Below, in pieces: positions 19,404 through 28,045 of a DNA stretch of 64,000 nucleotides (position 1 is its first letter; each line of letters opens with the position of its first letter). The position numbers and the translations under genes are program-made. Under the pieces are notes generated by a model. It had not been told where the DNA came from. It saw only the letters and a program-made list of their open reading frames with translations, and made no database searches. Source of the DNA: Lunatimonas sp. (GTDB taxonomy: Bacteria; Bacteroidota; Bacteroidia; Cytophagales; Cyclobacteriaceae); the NCBI RefSeq assembly GCF_020832325.1, contig NZ_JAFIEU010000045.1, positions 124,001 through 188,000 on the forward strand. The letters are read 5' to 3'.

Positions 19404-19805
19404 TCACCTAGTGCCTTTTGGTAGCACATTGGATATCAAGGAAACCTTTTCAATGGGTTCCGAGGCATTGGAATAAATCCTTACTACAGAGTTCTGCTTT
19501 CCCATCTTCCCTGCTGAGTTGAAAGAAACCTTGATCTCCCCTCCCTGCCCTGGCGCTATAGGCTCTTTGGGCCATGCCGGAACGGTACACCCACACGTTG
19601 CTGCCACGTTGGAAATCACTAGGGGAGTTTTACCGGTGTTCTCGAACTTGAAAACATGTTGCACCTTGTCACCCTGTGTGATGTTTCCAAAATCGATGGA
19701 CGATTCCTCGAAGGTAATAACCGGAGACGCTGCAGAGCGCTCCTGCGCTTGGGCAGCAAACGAAGCCAACATTCCAAATACCAACAAATACACTAACTTT
19801 CTCAT
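19404..19805 (-). CDS. DUF1573 domain exported protein
   Basis: This 133-residue protein has a signal peptide (cleavage near AAQAQE) and a single immunoglobulin-like DUF1573 domain. Signature elements are FGNITQGDKVQHVFKFENTG and the paired cysteines in AATCGCTVPAWP. The family is abundant in Bacteroidota and has no established function. The gene is monocistronic; a near-consensus TCAATTTG box lies about 25 bp upstream of the start on the reverse strand. Confidence 0.92.
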   Translation of the reverse strand: MRKLVYLLVFGMLASFAAQAQERSAASPVITFEESSIDFGNITQGDKVQHVFKFENTGKTPLVISNVAATCGCTVPAWPKEPIAPGQGGEIKVSFNSAGKMGKQNSVVRIYSNASEPIEKVSLISNVLPKGTR

Positions 19806-19925
19806 TTGTCTATTTTTTAGTTTACTGAAGTCAAATTGAATCTTTTTTAGTTACGCATTTTTCGCGACTTTCACTACTTCTCTTCCTCTTCCCGACTGCT
19901 TTTAACTACCTATCGGATTCCATAC

Positions 19926-21344
19926 TCATTCTTTTAACTCTTTAAGGTAAAATTTCCCGTGAAAGTTCACCATAAACAATACTTCTTTTGCCCGGGTCAT
20001 CGCCGTGTAGAGCCACCGAATGTACTGCCGATCTAGCTGCTCGTCCGTTAGATATCCCTGGTCAACAAACACCGCATCCCACTGCCCACCTTGGGATTTA
20101 TGGCAGGTCAACGCATAGGCAAACTTCACCTGTAGCGCATTGAGGTAGGGGTCCTTTTTCAAAGATTCCCGTAGCTCCTTCTTACTGGCCACATCTTGGT
20201 AATCCGCCAACACCTCGTGGTAAAGCCTGTTATAGTCCTCCTGCGACAAGGCAGGCGACGCAGTGTAAAGCGTATCTAAGACTATCTTCGCCTCGAAGTA
20301 CGGTTCCTCCGGATAGTCTATCAGCCTAAGCTCCACCGTAGCAAACCTTAAGCCATATAGCTCTTCAAAGGAACGAATTTTTAAAATTTCCACAAAATCA
20401 CCGTTGGCCAAAAAGCTGATCCTTTCCGAATCGGCCATATAGGTGTAGTTATTTTTAACAATCATTAACCGATCCCCCGCACTAATTTCGTCTTCGTAAA
20501 AATGAATCACCCGGCGGATATACTGATTGTATTGGACAGCGGTCTTGTTGGACCGAGTCACGATGATGGTATTATCTACCCCGTAGGTGTCGTACGCATA
20601 CCGAAGGCCTTCTTCCAACCGATCTCCATTCATCCGATAAAAATCTTTAAAGGACTTCGAGTAAAACCCAATAGTAGGCTCCTTCTTGGAAAGCTCACTC
20701 CGAAGCCTGGTGGCATTGTACAGTATTCCCGAATCCAGTTGCTGCCTTGTGACCTCTGTGAACTCCACCTCCTCTACCTGTAACCTAAAGTGTCGTGCCA
20801 GGTAAAGCTTATCCAGTGCCGGGCTGCTTTCACTGCCAATAGGCGGTAGTTGGGCCCCGTCCCCTATAAGCAGCAGCCTGTTCGAGGTATGTTGAAACAC
20901 AAAGCTGATCAAATCCCTCAGCAAACTGCCTGAGCCCCCACTCTCATCGGCAAGCATAGACGCTTCGTCCACGATAAAAACCGTGTGCTGATAGTAGTTC
21001 TTTTGCAGATCAAAGCCGATCCCCGAGCTCCTATCGGAGTCCTTAGGTCTGTAGATAATCTTGTGAATGGTAAAACCGGTTTTACCAGCATAGCCACTCA
21101 TCACCTTCGCTGCCCTACCTGTTGGTGCCAACATGAGGGCACGCAGGTTGAGGGAAGGTAACGCCTTTACAAGGGCCGCCACTACCGAAGTTTTTCCGGT
21201 CCCTGCATAGCCCCGTAATATAAATGTTGACATGGGGGAAACATCCGGCGCCAAAAAAGTATCCATGCGACTAAAAAAGCGCTCTTGTCCACTAGTAGGC
21301 TGGTGCGGAAATTTTTTCCGAATAGGAACCGAAGGCTTCATCAA
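19926..21344 (-). CDS. RecD/Dda-like AAA-family DNA helicase
   Basis: This 472-residue superfamily 1B helicase has Walker A GYAGTGKTSVVAAL near residue 50 and Walker B VFIVDEASML near residue 130. A UvrD_C_2-type C-terminal motif with ALTCHKSQGGQWDAV lies near residue 415, and motif VI RWLYTAMTRAKE follows. The size and the lack of a RecD N-terminal domain resemble phage Dda and the short RecD-like helicases common in Bacteroidota. It probably unwinds DNA 5' to 3' in repair or replication restart. It is transcribed divergently from the Nudix gene at 21386. Confidence 0.9.
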   Translation of the reverse strand: MMKPSVPIRKKFPHQPTSGQERFFSRMDTFLAPDVSPMSTFILRGYAGTGKTSVVAALVKALPSLNLRALMLAPTGRAAKVMSGYAGKTGFTIHKIIYRPKDSDRSSGIGFDLQKNYYQHTVFIVDEASMLADESGGSGSLLRDLISFVFQHTSNRLLLIGDGAQLPPIGSESSPALDKLYLARHFRLQVEEVEFTEVTRQQLDSGILYNATRLRSELSKKEPTIGFYSKSFKDFYRMNGDRLEEGLRYAYDTYGVDNTIIVTRSNKTAVQYNQYIRRVIHFYEDEISAGDRLMIVKNNYTYMADSERISFLANGDFVEILKIRSFEELYGLRFATVELRLIDYPEEPYFEAKIVLDTLYTASPALSQEDYNRLYHEVLADYQDVASKKELRESLKKDPYLNALQVKFAYALTCHKSQGGQWDAVFVDQGYLTDEQLDRQYIRWLYTAMTRAKEVLFMVNFHGKFYLKELKE

Positions 21345-21385
21345 GGCAGTTATCTTTACAGGAAAGACACGAATCTAAGGGGAAT

Positions 21386-21889
21386 ATGCCTAACATAAAA
21401 AAAGAAATCGAGGAGAAGTTTGGCAATCGTCTGCGAACGAGAGTAAATGGCATCCTACTGCAAGGAGAAAAAATCCTAATGATCAAACACCGTATGGGGG
21501 AAGGGCGCTTCTTTTGGAACGTTCCCGGAGGCGGGATGAAATACGGAAGCAGTGCGCCGGAAAACCTGATACGGGAATTTAAGGAAGAAACCGGCCTACA
21601 TATTCAGGTGAATGACTACTTGTTCGTACACGAGTTTCTCGAACCCCCGCTGCATGCTATCGAACTCTATTTTGCAGTGGAAGCTATCGGCGGGAGATTG
21701 GAAATCGGGGAAGATCCTGAACTCGACACGCCAAATCAACTAATCACCGATATACGGTTCCTGGGTGTAGAGGAAATCCAAAATATCCGACAAGAAGAAA
21801 AACACGCCATGTTTTGGGGAATAAAATCGACCGATGATGTAAGAATATGGAAAGGATATTTTAATTTTGGAAATAAATGCATAAACTAG
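21386..21889 (+). CDS. Nudix hydrolase
   Basis: This 167-residue protein has the Nudix fold. The Nudix box runs from GGGMKYGSS to REFKEETGL. The Glu expected at the first acidic position of the box (GX5E) is a Ser here, while the REUXEEXGU metal-binding part is intact. The N-terminal strand RTRVNGILLQGEKILMIKH and the later VHEFLEPPLHAIELYF segment resemble ADP-ribose/NAD-type or mRNA-cap-type Nudix families, but the substrate cannot be assigned. A TATCTTTA box at about 21350 may be its promoter, shared with the divergent helicase gene. Confidence 0.9.
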   Translation: MPNIKKEIEEKFGNRLRTRVNGILLQGEKILMIKHRMGEGRFFWNVPGGGMKYGSSAPENLIREFKEETGLHIQVNDYLFVHEFLEPPLHAIELYFAVEAIGGRLEIGEDPELDTPNQLITDIRFLGVEEIQNIRQEEKHAMFWGIKSTDDVRIWKGYFNFGNKCIN

Positions 21890-21950
21890 CATCCTAATAA
21901 AAACCTTCAATTCTTCAAAACACATTAACTGACGTTAAAATCAACCAAAA

Positions 21951-22532
21951 ATGAATCTGACCAGAATTTTATCCGTCGTCTTTCTTCTAGGAGCATTGGG
22001 CCTAGGCTATAAATTATACCTAGGAGTAGACGAAGTAGTAGAAGAAGAGAAAAGACTAGCACGAACAGAAGCCAGAATCATCGAAAAGCTACAAATGCTC
22101 CGAGACGCACAGATTGCGTACAGAGCCAACAAAGGTGAATATGCGGGAAGTTGGGAAGACCTACGCGAGTTTATTGTGGACGGAGAGATTTTCATCATAC
22201 AGCGAACAGAAACGACCAAACTTCTTGATTACGGCAAGGAAGAAACCACTGTGGAATTTGATACCTTGGGATCTGTAAACGTAATAGACTCCTTGTTCAA
22301 CGAACGCAAGTATCCTGAGTTCAATTTGGAAACTATGAACGTAGTGCCTGGATCTGGTGGTAAGCAGTTTGAGTTCTTCACAGACAAAATTGAGCGTAGT
22401 GGTAGGGAAATTTCCGTATTTGAGATTCGTGACCCGGCTCCTATCAATCCTAATAGAAGGAAAAACAACAACGAGAAGGCTCTTCGCGTTGGTTCCAGAG
22501 TAGATGCCTCTACCTCAGGTAACTGGGAATAA
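21951..22532 (+). CDS. Hypothetical single-pass protein with pseudopilin-like N-terminus
   Basis: I do not recognise this 193-residue protein by family name. It has one N-terminal membrane helix (about residues 5-22), then a charged amphipathic helix (EEEKRLARTEARIIEKLQML). The segment RDAQIAYRANKGEYAGSW follows and resembles the post-helix region of GspG/PilE-type pseudopilins. There is no prepilin-peptidase motif (G/FxxxxE), so it would not be processed like a true pilin. The C-terminus is polar and Asn/Arg rich. It ends 3 bp before the DUF3822 gene and coaD follows, so the three genes form an operon. A role together with DUF3822 is inferred from context. Confidence 0.75.
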   Translation: MNLTRILSVVFLLGALGLGYKLYLGVDEVVEEEKRLARTEARIIEKLQMLRDAQIAYRANKGEYAGSWEDLREFIVDGEIFIIQRTETTKLLDYGKEETTVEFDTLGSVNVIDSLFNERKYPEFNLETMNVVPGSGGKQFEFFTDKIERSGREISVFEIRDPAPINPNRRKNNNEKALRVGSRVDASTSGNWE

Positions 22533-22535
22533 ACG

Positions 22536-23369
22536 TTGGATAGCAAAGGAACATATATCCTAAGTAAATTTCATGGCGATAAATTGGATACAGACGAGGT
22601 ATCCAGTTTATCGCTTTTCTTGTATAGAACGTCTTTGATCGTCTTAGCGCAGGATGATACTGGTGAAGTCTGCGCGGTAAATCTCTACTCGTTTCAAGAG
22701 TTCAGTGACTTGTCAATGATCTTTGAGGAAGATCCGCTTATCCATTCTGCCAACACGTTCGGAAGGCTATTTATCCACAACGCCCAGTTTGTTTTGGTAC
22801 CCCAGCCGGTATTTGACCCAACACAGTGCGAAGTCTACCTGAACTTCCACACCGAAGTACAGACTGCCACTACAGAAGTTTTTCACCTGGGTATACACTC
22901 CAATACGCTACAGGTAGTTGGGTGTGCAGAAAAAGAGCTGCTTTCTTTCCTGGACTCAGCACTTCCGGACTTAGAAGTATCTTCAGGAGCGGCATTCCAC
23001 CTGTCCTATTTATTGGACACCTTTGCGTCCTCCCATGAGGAGCACATCTTTCTTCTGCCCGGCCCGGGGGCACTTTATGTAGGAGCGTTCAAGGATAGCG
23101 AACTGGTTTTGTTTAACTATTTTGAAATCCATACTGAAAATGACCTGATGAAATTCCTCTTCGCCGTGGTCAAACAACTGGGATTCGATCAGCGAAGTTT
23201 GCACCTTTCAGTGGTCGGGGATCTGATCCACGTTTTCAGCTCAATCGACCAACTCATACCATTTTTTAAGCACATTGAACAACTTGCACCCATCGAAAAG
23301 CTTTCCTTCCGAGCAGGTGCGGAAAACTTTCAAAAGGCCGGCCTGCTAGAGGCTTATTGGATGCTCTAA
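22536..23369 (+). CDS. DUF3822 family protein
   Basis: This 277-residue soluble protein matches the Bacteroidota-specific DUF3822 family, usually encoded directly upstream of coaD, as here (9 bp gap). The start is a TTG 3 bp after the upstream stop. The pattern of two repeated alpha/beta halves (SLFLYRTSLIVLAQDDTG and LLPGPGALYVGAFKDSEL as core strands, then DLMKFLFAVVKQLGF) looks like an actin-like ATPase-type fold, similar in outline to PilM/GspL proteins. That likeness is my inference, not an established assignment. No function is known. Confidence 0.85.
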   Translation: MDSKGTYILSKFHGDKLDTDEVSSLSLFLYRTSLIVLAQDDTGEVCAVNLYSFQEFSDLSMIFEEDPLIHSANTFGRLFIHNAQFVLVPQPVFDPTQCEVYLNFHTEVQTATTEVFHLGIHSNTLQVVGCAEKELLSFLDSALPDLEVSSGAAFHLSYLLDTFASSHEEHIFLLPGPGALYVGAFKDSELVLFNYFEIHTENDLMKFLFAVVKQLGFDQRSLHLSVVGDLIHVFSSIDQLIPFFKHIEQLAPIEKLSFRAGAENFQKAGLLEAYWML

Positions 23370-23378
23370 CCTCCGATT

Positions 23379-23834
23379 ATGAAAAAAATTGCCTTATTTC
23401 CCGGTTCCTTTGACCCCTTTACCAAAGGACATCACGATATCGTACTGCGTGGACTGAACCTTTTCGACGAAATCATCATCTCCATAGGTCACAATACCAC
23501 GAAAAAAAACCGGTATTTCGACATTGAGCTGATGATCGAAAAAATCGAATCTTTGTATCAAAGTACCCCCAATGTAACAGTGATGTTATACAACGAACTC
23601 ACGTCCTCTTTGGCCAAAAAACACGATGCAAATTACTTGCTACGAGGTCTTCGCAATACCACGGACTTCGAATACGAAAACACCATCAGCCAGATGAACA
23701 GGTACCTAAACGAAGACTTAGAAACCGTGTTCTTGATCACTTCACCTCAATTCGCCGCCATCTCCTCTACAATCATTCGGGAGGTACACCGATATGGTGG
23801 CGACGTTCGGGAGTTTCTCCCCTATGAAATTTGA
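23379..23834 (+). CDS. coaD: Pantetheine-phosphate adenylyltransferase
   Basis: This enzyme transfers AMP from ATP to 4'-phosphopantetheine in the fourth step of coenzyme A synthesis. The 151-residue length is normal. The nucleotidyltransferase motif FPGSFDPFTKGHHDI (the T/HxGH signature) lies at the N-terminus, RGLRNTTDFEYE in the middle, and ISSTIIREVHRYGGDV near the C-terminus. It follows the DUF3822 gene by 9 bp, the conserved Bacteroidota order. Its 3' end overlaps the convergent Nudix gene by 13 bp. Confidence 0.97.
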   Translation: MKKIALFPGSFDPFTKGHHDIVLRGLNLFDEIIISIGHNTTKKNRYFDIELMIEKIESLYQSTPNVTVMLYNELTSSLAKKHDANYLLRGLRNTTDFEYENTISQMNRYLNEDLETVFLITSPQFAAISSTIIREVHRYGGDVREFLPYEI

Positions 23835-24511
23835 GGCACTGTGGGGGCAGATTTTAAAAAACGCTTGTACAAATACCGCATAGACGGGTAAGAGTTCACC
23901 AAGGCAATTTTTGCTTCTTGGTGGTTCATCCAACGTAACTCCTCAATGCCTTCTTCCAGTTGGGGCTGCATATCTGAATCTTTTACGCACTCCATGGCAT
24001 ACCAATACGTTTTTTTGAGGATATTTTTGCGGTTTTGGGTGTACGTGTGCCAAGTCTTGCAGATAGGTGCCTTCAATTTTACTTTCAAGCCACACTCCTC
24101 TTCCACCTCCCGCACAGCGCAGGCTTCAGGTGTTTCCTTTTTTTCGAACTTTCCTTTTGGAAAATCCCACTTCCCCAATCGATAAATGAAGAGTACCTTG
24201 TCTTCCTTGGTAACGACACCGCCGGCAGCCTTTACGATATAAAATCTGCTTTTGACAAATCGCTGCATCTCCTCCTTGATCCCGCTTACCACGGTGATAC
24301 TGTCCAACTTCTTCAGCTTGCGCGTCCTAAGTAAATACAATAGCTTTACGATGATCTCCCTAGAGGGATTCACAATCAATACATCATCATACAATCCCGT
24401 AAAATGCGGCAAATCTTCGGGGTTGTCGTAGACTACCTCAAAGGTACGGTTGGATGGCAGTTCGGAAGGGGAACAAAGCTCCAGAGGCTTGTCGTTGATA
24501 AAAATCTTCAT
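23822..24511 (-). CDS. Nudix hydrolase (two-domain)
   Basis: This 229-residue cytoplasmic protein has an N-terminal region of about 90 residues (MKIFINDKPLEL and on) of unknown role and a C-terminal Nudix domain. Its Nudix box is perfect, from GKFEKKE to REVEEECGL. The start is set at the ATG at 24511 because a near-consensus CATTTTTG promoter box lies just upstream, whereas the frame could extend to a TTG at 24532. This gene, coaD and pyrE are often neighbours in Bacteroidota. It is divergent from pyrE. The substrate is not evident. Confidence 0.9.
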   Translation of the reverse strand: MKIFINDKPLELCSPSELPSNRTFEVVYDNPEDLPHFTGLYDDVLIVNPSREIIVKLLYLLRTRKLKKLDSITVVSGIKEEMQRFVKSRFYIVKAAGGVVTKEDKVLFIYRLGKWDFPKGKFEKKETPEACAVREVEEECGLKVKLKAPICKTWHTYTQNRKNILKKTYWYAMECVKDSDMQPQLEEGIEELRWMNHQEAKIALVNSYPSMRYLYKRFLKSAPTVPQIS

Positions 24512-24594
24512 TGCCCAAGCAAGTTTTTTCAAAAATGCACTTTTTTTTTACCCCCTACAACCTTGCATAAAAATTTATCCCATAATTTTATCCC

Positions 24595-25239
24595 ATGGAA
24601 ATTCAAAATGAGAACACCGCTACGAAAATCGCCCAACATTTGTTGGAAATCAAAGCTATTCGGCTCAAGCCACAAGACCCATTTACCTGGGCATCAGGCT
24701 GGAAATCGCCTATTTACTGCGACAACCGCCTTGCCCTTTCCTATCCGCCCATCCGCACCTACATAAAAGAGCAGATAGCCGAAGCCATCCATAAACACTT
24801 CGGAACCGTCGAAGCCATTGCAGGCGTAGCCACTGCAGGAATTCCACAGGGGGCCCTTGTCGCAGACGCGATGCAGCTTCCGTTCCTATACGTACGCTCA
24901 AAGCCCAAAGGGCACGGAATGGAAAACATGATTGAGGGTAAAATCACTCCCGAACAAAAGGTGGTGGTCATCGAGGACCTGGTTTCTACTGGTGGCAGTT
25001 CGCTCAAAGCCGTGGAAGACCTTCGCGGTGCCGGATTTGACGTGCTAGGAATGATCAGTATTTTCACCTATGGATTTGAGGTGGCAAAGGCGAATTTTGA
25101 ACAGGCGAAAGTGAAGCTAATCTGCCTCAGCGACTACGAACATATGCTGCCACAGGCTGTAAGGGATGCTTACGTATCGGAGGAAGATCTCGCTACATTA
25201 CAACAGTGGCGACTCGATCCGGGAAGCTGGAAACCTTAA
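24595..25239 (+). CDS. pyrE: Orotate phosphoribosyltransferase
   Basis: This enzyme converts orotate and PRPP to OMP in pyrimidine synthesis. The 214-residue protein has the substrate-loop segment FTWASGWKSPIYCDNR near residue 25, GVATAGIPQGALVADA, the RSKPKGHGMENMIEG flexible loop, and the PRPP-binding motif VVVIEDLVSTGGSSLKA. It is of normal length and starts at the ATG preceded by an AT-rich spacer. It converges on the TIGR02757 gene (16 bp between stops). Confidence 0.97.
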   Translation: MEIQNENTATKIAQHLLEIKAIRLKPQDPFTWASGWKSPIYCDNRLALSYPPIRTYIKEQIAEAIHKHFGTVEAIAGVATAGIPQGALVADAMQLPFLYVRSKPKGHGMENMIEGKITPEQKVVVIEDLVSTGGSSLKAVEDLRGAGFDVLGMISIFTYGFEVAKANFEQAKVKLICLSDYEHMLPQAVRDAYVSEEDLATLQQWRLDPGSWKP

Positions 25240-25255
25240 CAAGACGGCTTCAGTC

Positions 25256-26029
25256 CTAAAATTTCTCAATAATTCCAAGACCGAAAAGCGCAAAATCATA
25301 CTTTACCGGATCATTTTCATCCAATAAACGTAGGTTGGCTGTCAGTTCCATTGCTGTCAGCCAATCTGTTTGTTTTCGGGTAATCAATCCCAATTTGCGC
25401 GCCACTCGATCGACGTGCAGATCACAGGGACATACAAGCTGGTAGGGTTTTATTTTTTGCCAAATTCCAAAATCAACCCCTTTGGCATCCTGCCGGACCA
25501 TCCACCGAAGAAACATATTCATCCGCTTACAGGCGGATTTACGGAGCGGGGTAGCCACATGCTTTCTTGTTCTAGTAGGTGCGGATTCCAAACTGAAAAA
25601 GTACTGATGAAAATCGGTCAGAAGCCTTTCCATCACATCTACTTCTTCCGACCACGCCATGGTAAAGGCCTCCTCTAGGCTCTCATGATTTCGATACACA
25701 TGGGATAGAAATGCAATAAAATACAAGGTATCCACGTCATTGAAAGTGCGGTGCTTGAAAGACAAAAAAGCAATCAAATCGCGTTCTTGATGGTGCAGCA
25801 TGAACTCATGGGGACTGTTATCCATACGCTCCAGAAGATCAAGACTTTTTTGCACGATCGTCTTGCGCTGACCCCAAGCGAGCGTGGCCGCAAAAAAACC
25901 CGCTATCTCAATATCTTGCTTCTTATGGTATCGGTGAGGTACGGATATGGGGTCCAAGGGAATAAAATCCGGGCGGTTAAATTCCCGCTCTTTGGCATCC
26001 AAAAAGTCGCGTAACCGATCCCCAATCAT
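25256..26029 (-). CDS. TIGR02757 family protein (DUF2400, HhH-GPD-like)
   Basis: This 257-residue protein matches the TIGR02757/DUF2400 family. Typical segments are DPISVPHRYHKKQDIEIAGF, AATLAWGQRKTI, RLNMFLRW-like RMNMFLRWMVRQD and CPCDLHVDRVARKLGL. The last part resembles the helix-hairpin-helix and catalytic region of 8-oxoguanine glycosylase-like enzymes of the AGOG type, so a base-excision role is suspected but not shown. Its ATG overlaps the stop of the upstream unknown gene by 3 bp in an ATGA arrangement, indicating translational coupling. Confidence 0.88.
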   Translation of the reverse strand: MIGDRLRDFLDAKEREFNRPDFIPLDPISVPHRYHKKQDIEIAGFFAATLAWGQRKTIVQKSLDLLERMDNSPHEFMLHHQERDLIAFLSFKHRTFNDVDTLYFIAFLSHVYRNHESLEEAFTMAWSEEVDVMERLLTDFHQYFFSLESAPTRTRKHVATPLRKSACKRMNMFLRWMVRQDAKGVDFGIWQKIKPYQLVCPCDLHVDRVARKLGLITRKQTDWLTAMELTANLRLLDENDPVKYDFALFGLGIIEKF

Positions 26030-26583
26030 CCAGTGATGGAGACTTTTACCTCTCCGCCTTGTATTCCGTCAAACCATTTGAAATACAAGAAATCATCCTG
26101 CTTGGAGGCCAAGTGCCAATCAAAACACTTGACGTTTGTAAGCTTGGTCAATTTATCGTCATCTGGCTTGTATAGACAAATGTCAAAGTCTGGGATTTCT
26201 TTAATATCCGTGGTGTTCCACTTTTCTACAATCAACCCCTCTTCCAAGACCTTAACTTTCTTCCCAAAAATAAAATCTTCGATCACAGAGGGAATCCCGT
26301 CCCGGCGACGAAAATGGTAGCAATTGGGTCCGAAAATAATCTGCTTATACAGCCTACCTTCCAAAAGATCTGAATCATCGGAAATCCTTTCCCATTCACT
26401 GCTATCCACCTCCTTTACCTGAGAATTACTCAACTTGCTCAATTGGCGTGACACCCAAGAAAAAACCATGGTAACTGTGATAAACAAAACACCAAAGGTA
26501 GCTAAAACAGGGTAGGAGATGATAAAGAGGGCGTTCCATATAAACTTGAAGACGTTATGGAACAGTAACTGAAATTTGTTCAT
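26026..26583 (-). CDS. Hypothetical membrane-anchored protein
   Basis: I do not recognise this 185-residue protein. It has one long hydrophobic N-terminal segment (IWNALFIISYPVLATFGVLFITVTMVF). A soluble, aromatic and charged domain follows (KQIIFGPNCYHFRRR, FDICLYKPDDDKLTKL, FDWHLASKQDDFLYFKWFDG) that looks beta-rich. The ATG at 26583 is preferred over the upstream start at 26604 because it begins directly before the hydrophobic region. It overlaps the TIGR02757 gene by an ATGA junction, so the two are cotranscribed and translationally coupled. Confidence 0.75.
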   Translation of the reverse strand: MNKFQLLFHNVFKFIWNALFIISYPVLATFGVLFITVTMVFSWVSRQLSKLSNSQVKEVDSSEWERISDDSDLLEGRLYKQIIFGPNCYHFRRRDGIPSVIEDFIFGKKVKVLEEGLIVEKWNTTDIKEIPDFDICLYKPDDDKLTKLTNVKCFDWHLASKQDDFLYFKWFDGIQGGEVKVSITG

Positions 26584-26690
26584 TAGTAGGTATTCAATAC
26601 TCAAAAATAATTGATAATCAGTAAATAACCAAAAAAGGCCGTTTTTTTAACGACTATTACCATTCCATGAAACACATCTATCCTCCACTA

Positions 26691-27905
26691 TCAATAAGAA
26701 ATCTCCACGGGAAAGCGAGGGTTCACCGCTCTCAGTTGATCAAACGCCGCCTTGGAAACTTTCACGATGAGACGGGAGTTATCTCCTGTATTGGGAAGTG
26801 TACCCACTACCCTTGCGAAAATGGTCACGTCGTTTTCCTCATTTCGAATTCTCATGATCGTACCGACGGGTGCATCCCTGTGCAGAACGAGGTATTTCTT
26901 ATGGTTTCCAGTACCTTCTATGACCTCTGCCTGACCAGTTTCCTTGATGTTTTTATAGGCCGTAGAAGAATCTGTGTTGTTGGTAGTTGGGACTGCTGTT
27001 TCAGTAGGCCTTACCGATGCAGCAGCTGCACTTGTTGTGGCATTGGATTCACTGGATTCTGGAGTCGGATACCGGGTTACAGGTATACTTGCCCCGGTTT
27101 CTCTCCCAACCTTCAGAGTCTGTCCGATAGACAAGTTATTCGAGGAGAGGGCATTCCATGTAATCAGGTCCTCTACTTTGGCTTGGTAGGTTTGGGCGAT
27201 TGAGAAGAGTGTCTCACCTTGGGCAACGGTATGGGATTTCCATCCACCTATAGACGATGTAGCCAAACTGGGTGCAGGTGTTGAGGTAGCCGCAGTAGCA
27301 GATCGCTCTGACCCTCCAGTTGCCCTTTCTACTGTGGACGAGGCCTTTTCAGCTGCTTCAGGTTTCGGTTTGGGCTCTGCCCGGCTCCGTTCTCTGCCTG
27401 TAGATTCCGCCACGGCTACCTTTTGATCAACTACGGCTACGGTTTCCTGAATTTGCTGAACCGGTTTGGGCTCGGGCAAAGCCACATTTTTGATTATAAG
27501 AGACTGCCCAACACTTAAATCGGTACCCTGTAGGTTATTCCATTCCTGAATTTGCTGCACACCTACCTGGTGCTTTCTGGAAATTGCAAAAAGTGTTTCT
27601 CCTGGCTGAACACTGTAGAGGATCGCTCCCTCAGGTATTTCCTCCTTTTGAATGTACGGGACGAGGATTCGCTGACCAATCTTTAGCCCATCCTTTAAAG
27701 CTTCGTTATTTTGAACAATCTCACTCACAGGCGTATTGTACCGACGGGATATACCGAAAATGGTTTCCTGCGGCGCCACCTGATGCACGATGAAGGTCTT
27801 CTCTCCAATCTTTTCTACCCCAATAGAGTCTAAAAGGACCCGCTCGCCTGCCCAGGACGAAACCGATAAAATCCAAAACACGGTAACTACTAAATACCTT
27901 TTCAT
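26691..27905 (-). CDS. LysM repeat exported protein with C-terminal double-psi barrel-like domain
   Basis: This 404-residue protein starts with a signal peptide (MKRYLVVTVFWILSVSSWAG). Three LysM modules bind peptidoglycan: VHQVAPQETIFGISRRYN, YSVQPGETLFAISRKHQ and HTVAQGETLFSIAQTYQ. A low-complexity Pro/Ser/Thr/Ala linker separates the second and third. The C-terminal about 90 residues (VLHRDAPVGTIMRIRNEE through FARVVGTLPNTGDNSRLIV) resemble an RlpA-type double-psi beta-barrel. The start at 27905 is chosen over the upstream ATG at 27950 because it begins the signal peptide. A cell-wall role such as lytic transglycosylase or scaffold is likely; catalytic residues are not clear. Confidence 0.86.
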   Translation of the reverse strand: MKRYLVVTVFWILSVSSWAGERVLLDSIGVEKIGEKTFIVHQVAPQETIFGISRRYNTPVSEIVQNNEALKDGLKIGQRILVPYIQKEEIPEGAILYSVQPGETLFAISRKHQVGVQQIQEWNNLQGTDLSVGQSLIIKNVALPEPKPVQQIQETVAVVDQKVAVAESTGRERSRAEPKPKPEAAEKASSTVERATGGSERSATAATSTPAPSLATSSIGGWKSHTVAQGETLFSIAQTYQAKVEDLITWNALSSNNLSIGQTLKVGRETGASIPVTRYPTPESSESNATTSAAAASVRPTETAVPTTNNTDSSTAYKNIKETGQAEVIEGTGNHKKYLVLHRDAPVGTIMRIRNEENDVTIFARVVGTLPNTGDNSRLIVKVSKAAFDQLRAVNPRFPVEISY

Positions 27906-28045
27906 GTCAACACGTTGGTTTTTCGCATGCCTACTATTATCCTTGTGCAAATTTCAACTTTATTTTTTCAATTGCAACCGGACAGGAACCCAATTAGGCC
28001 ATTAAGGGATTTTATCTGTATATTGAACCTCAAATACCGACACCA

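Noticed and set aside
21951-22010. True type IV prepilin signal in the 193-residue protein
   Set aside because: No Gly followed by a Phe/Met and a Glu at +5 is present near the membrane helix, so it is not a classical prepilin.
26632-26650. AAAAAAGGCCGTTTTTT as a terminator after the LysM gene
   Set aside because: The stem is only six A-T pairs with a GC-rich loop of five bases, and lies beyond a gene that stops at 26691; too weak to call.
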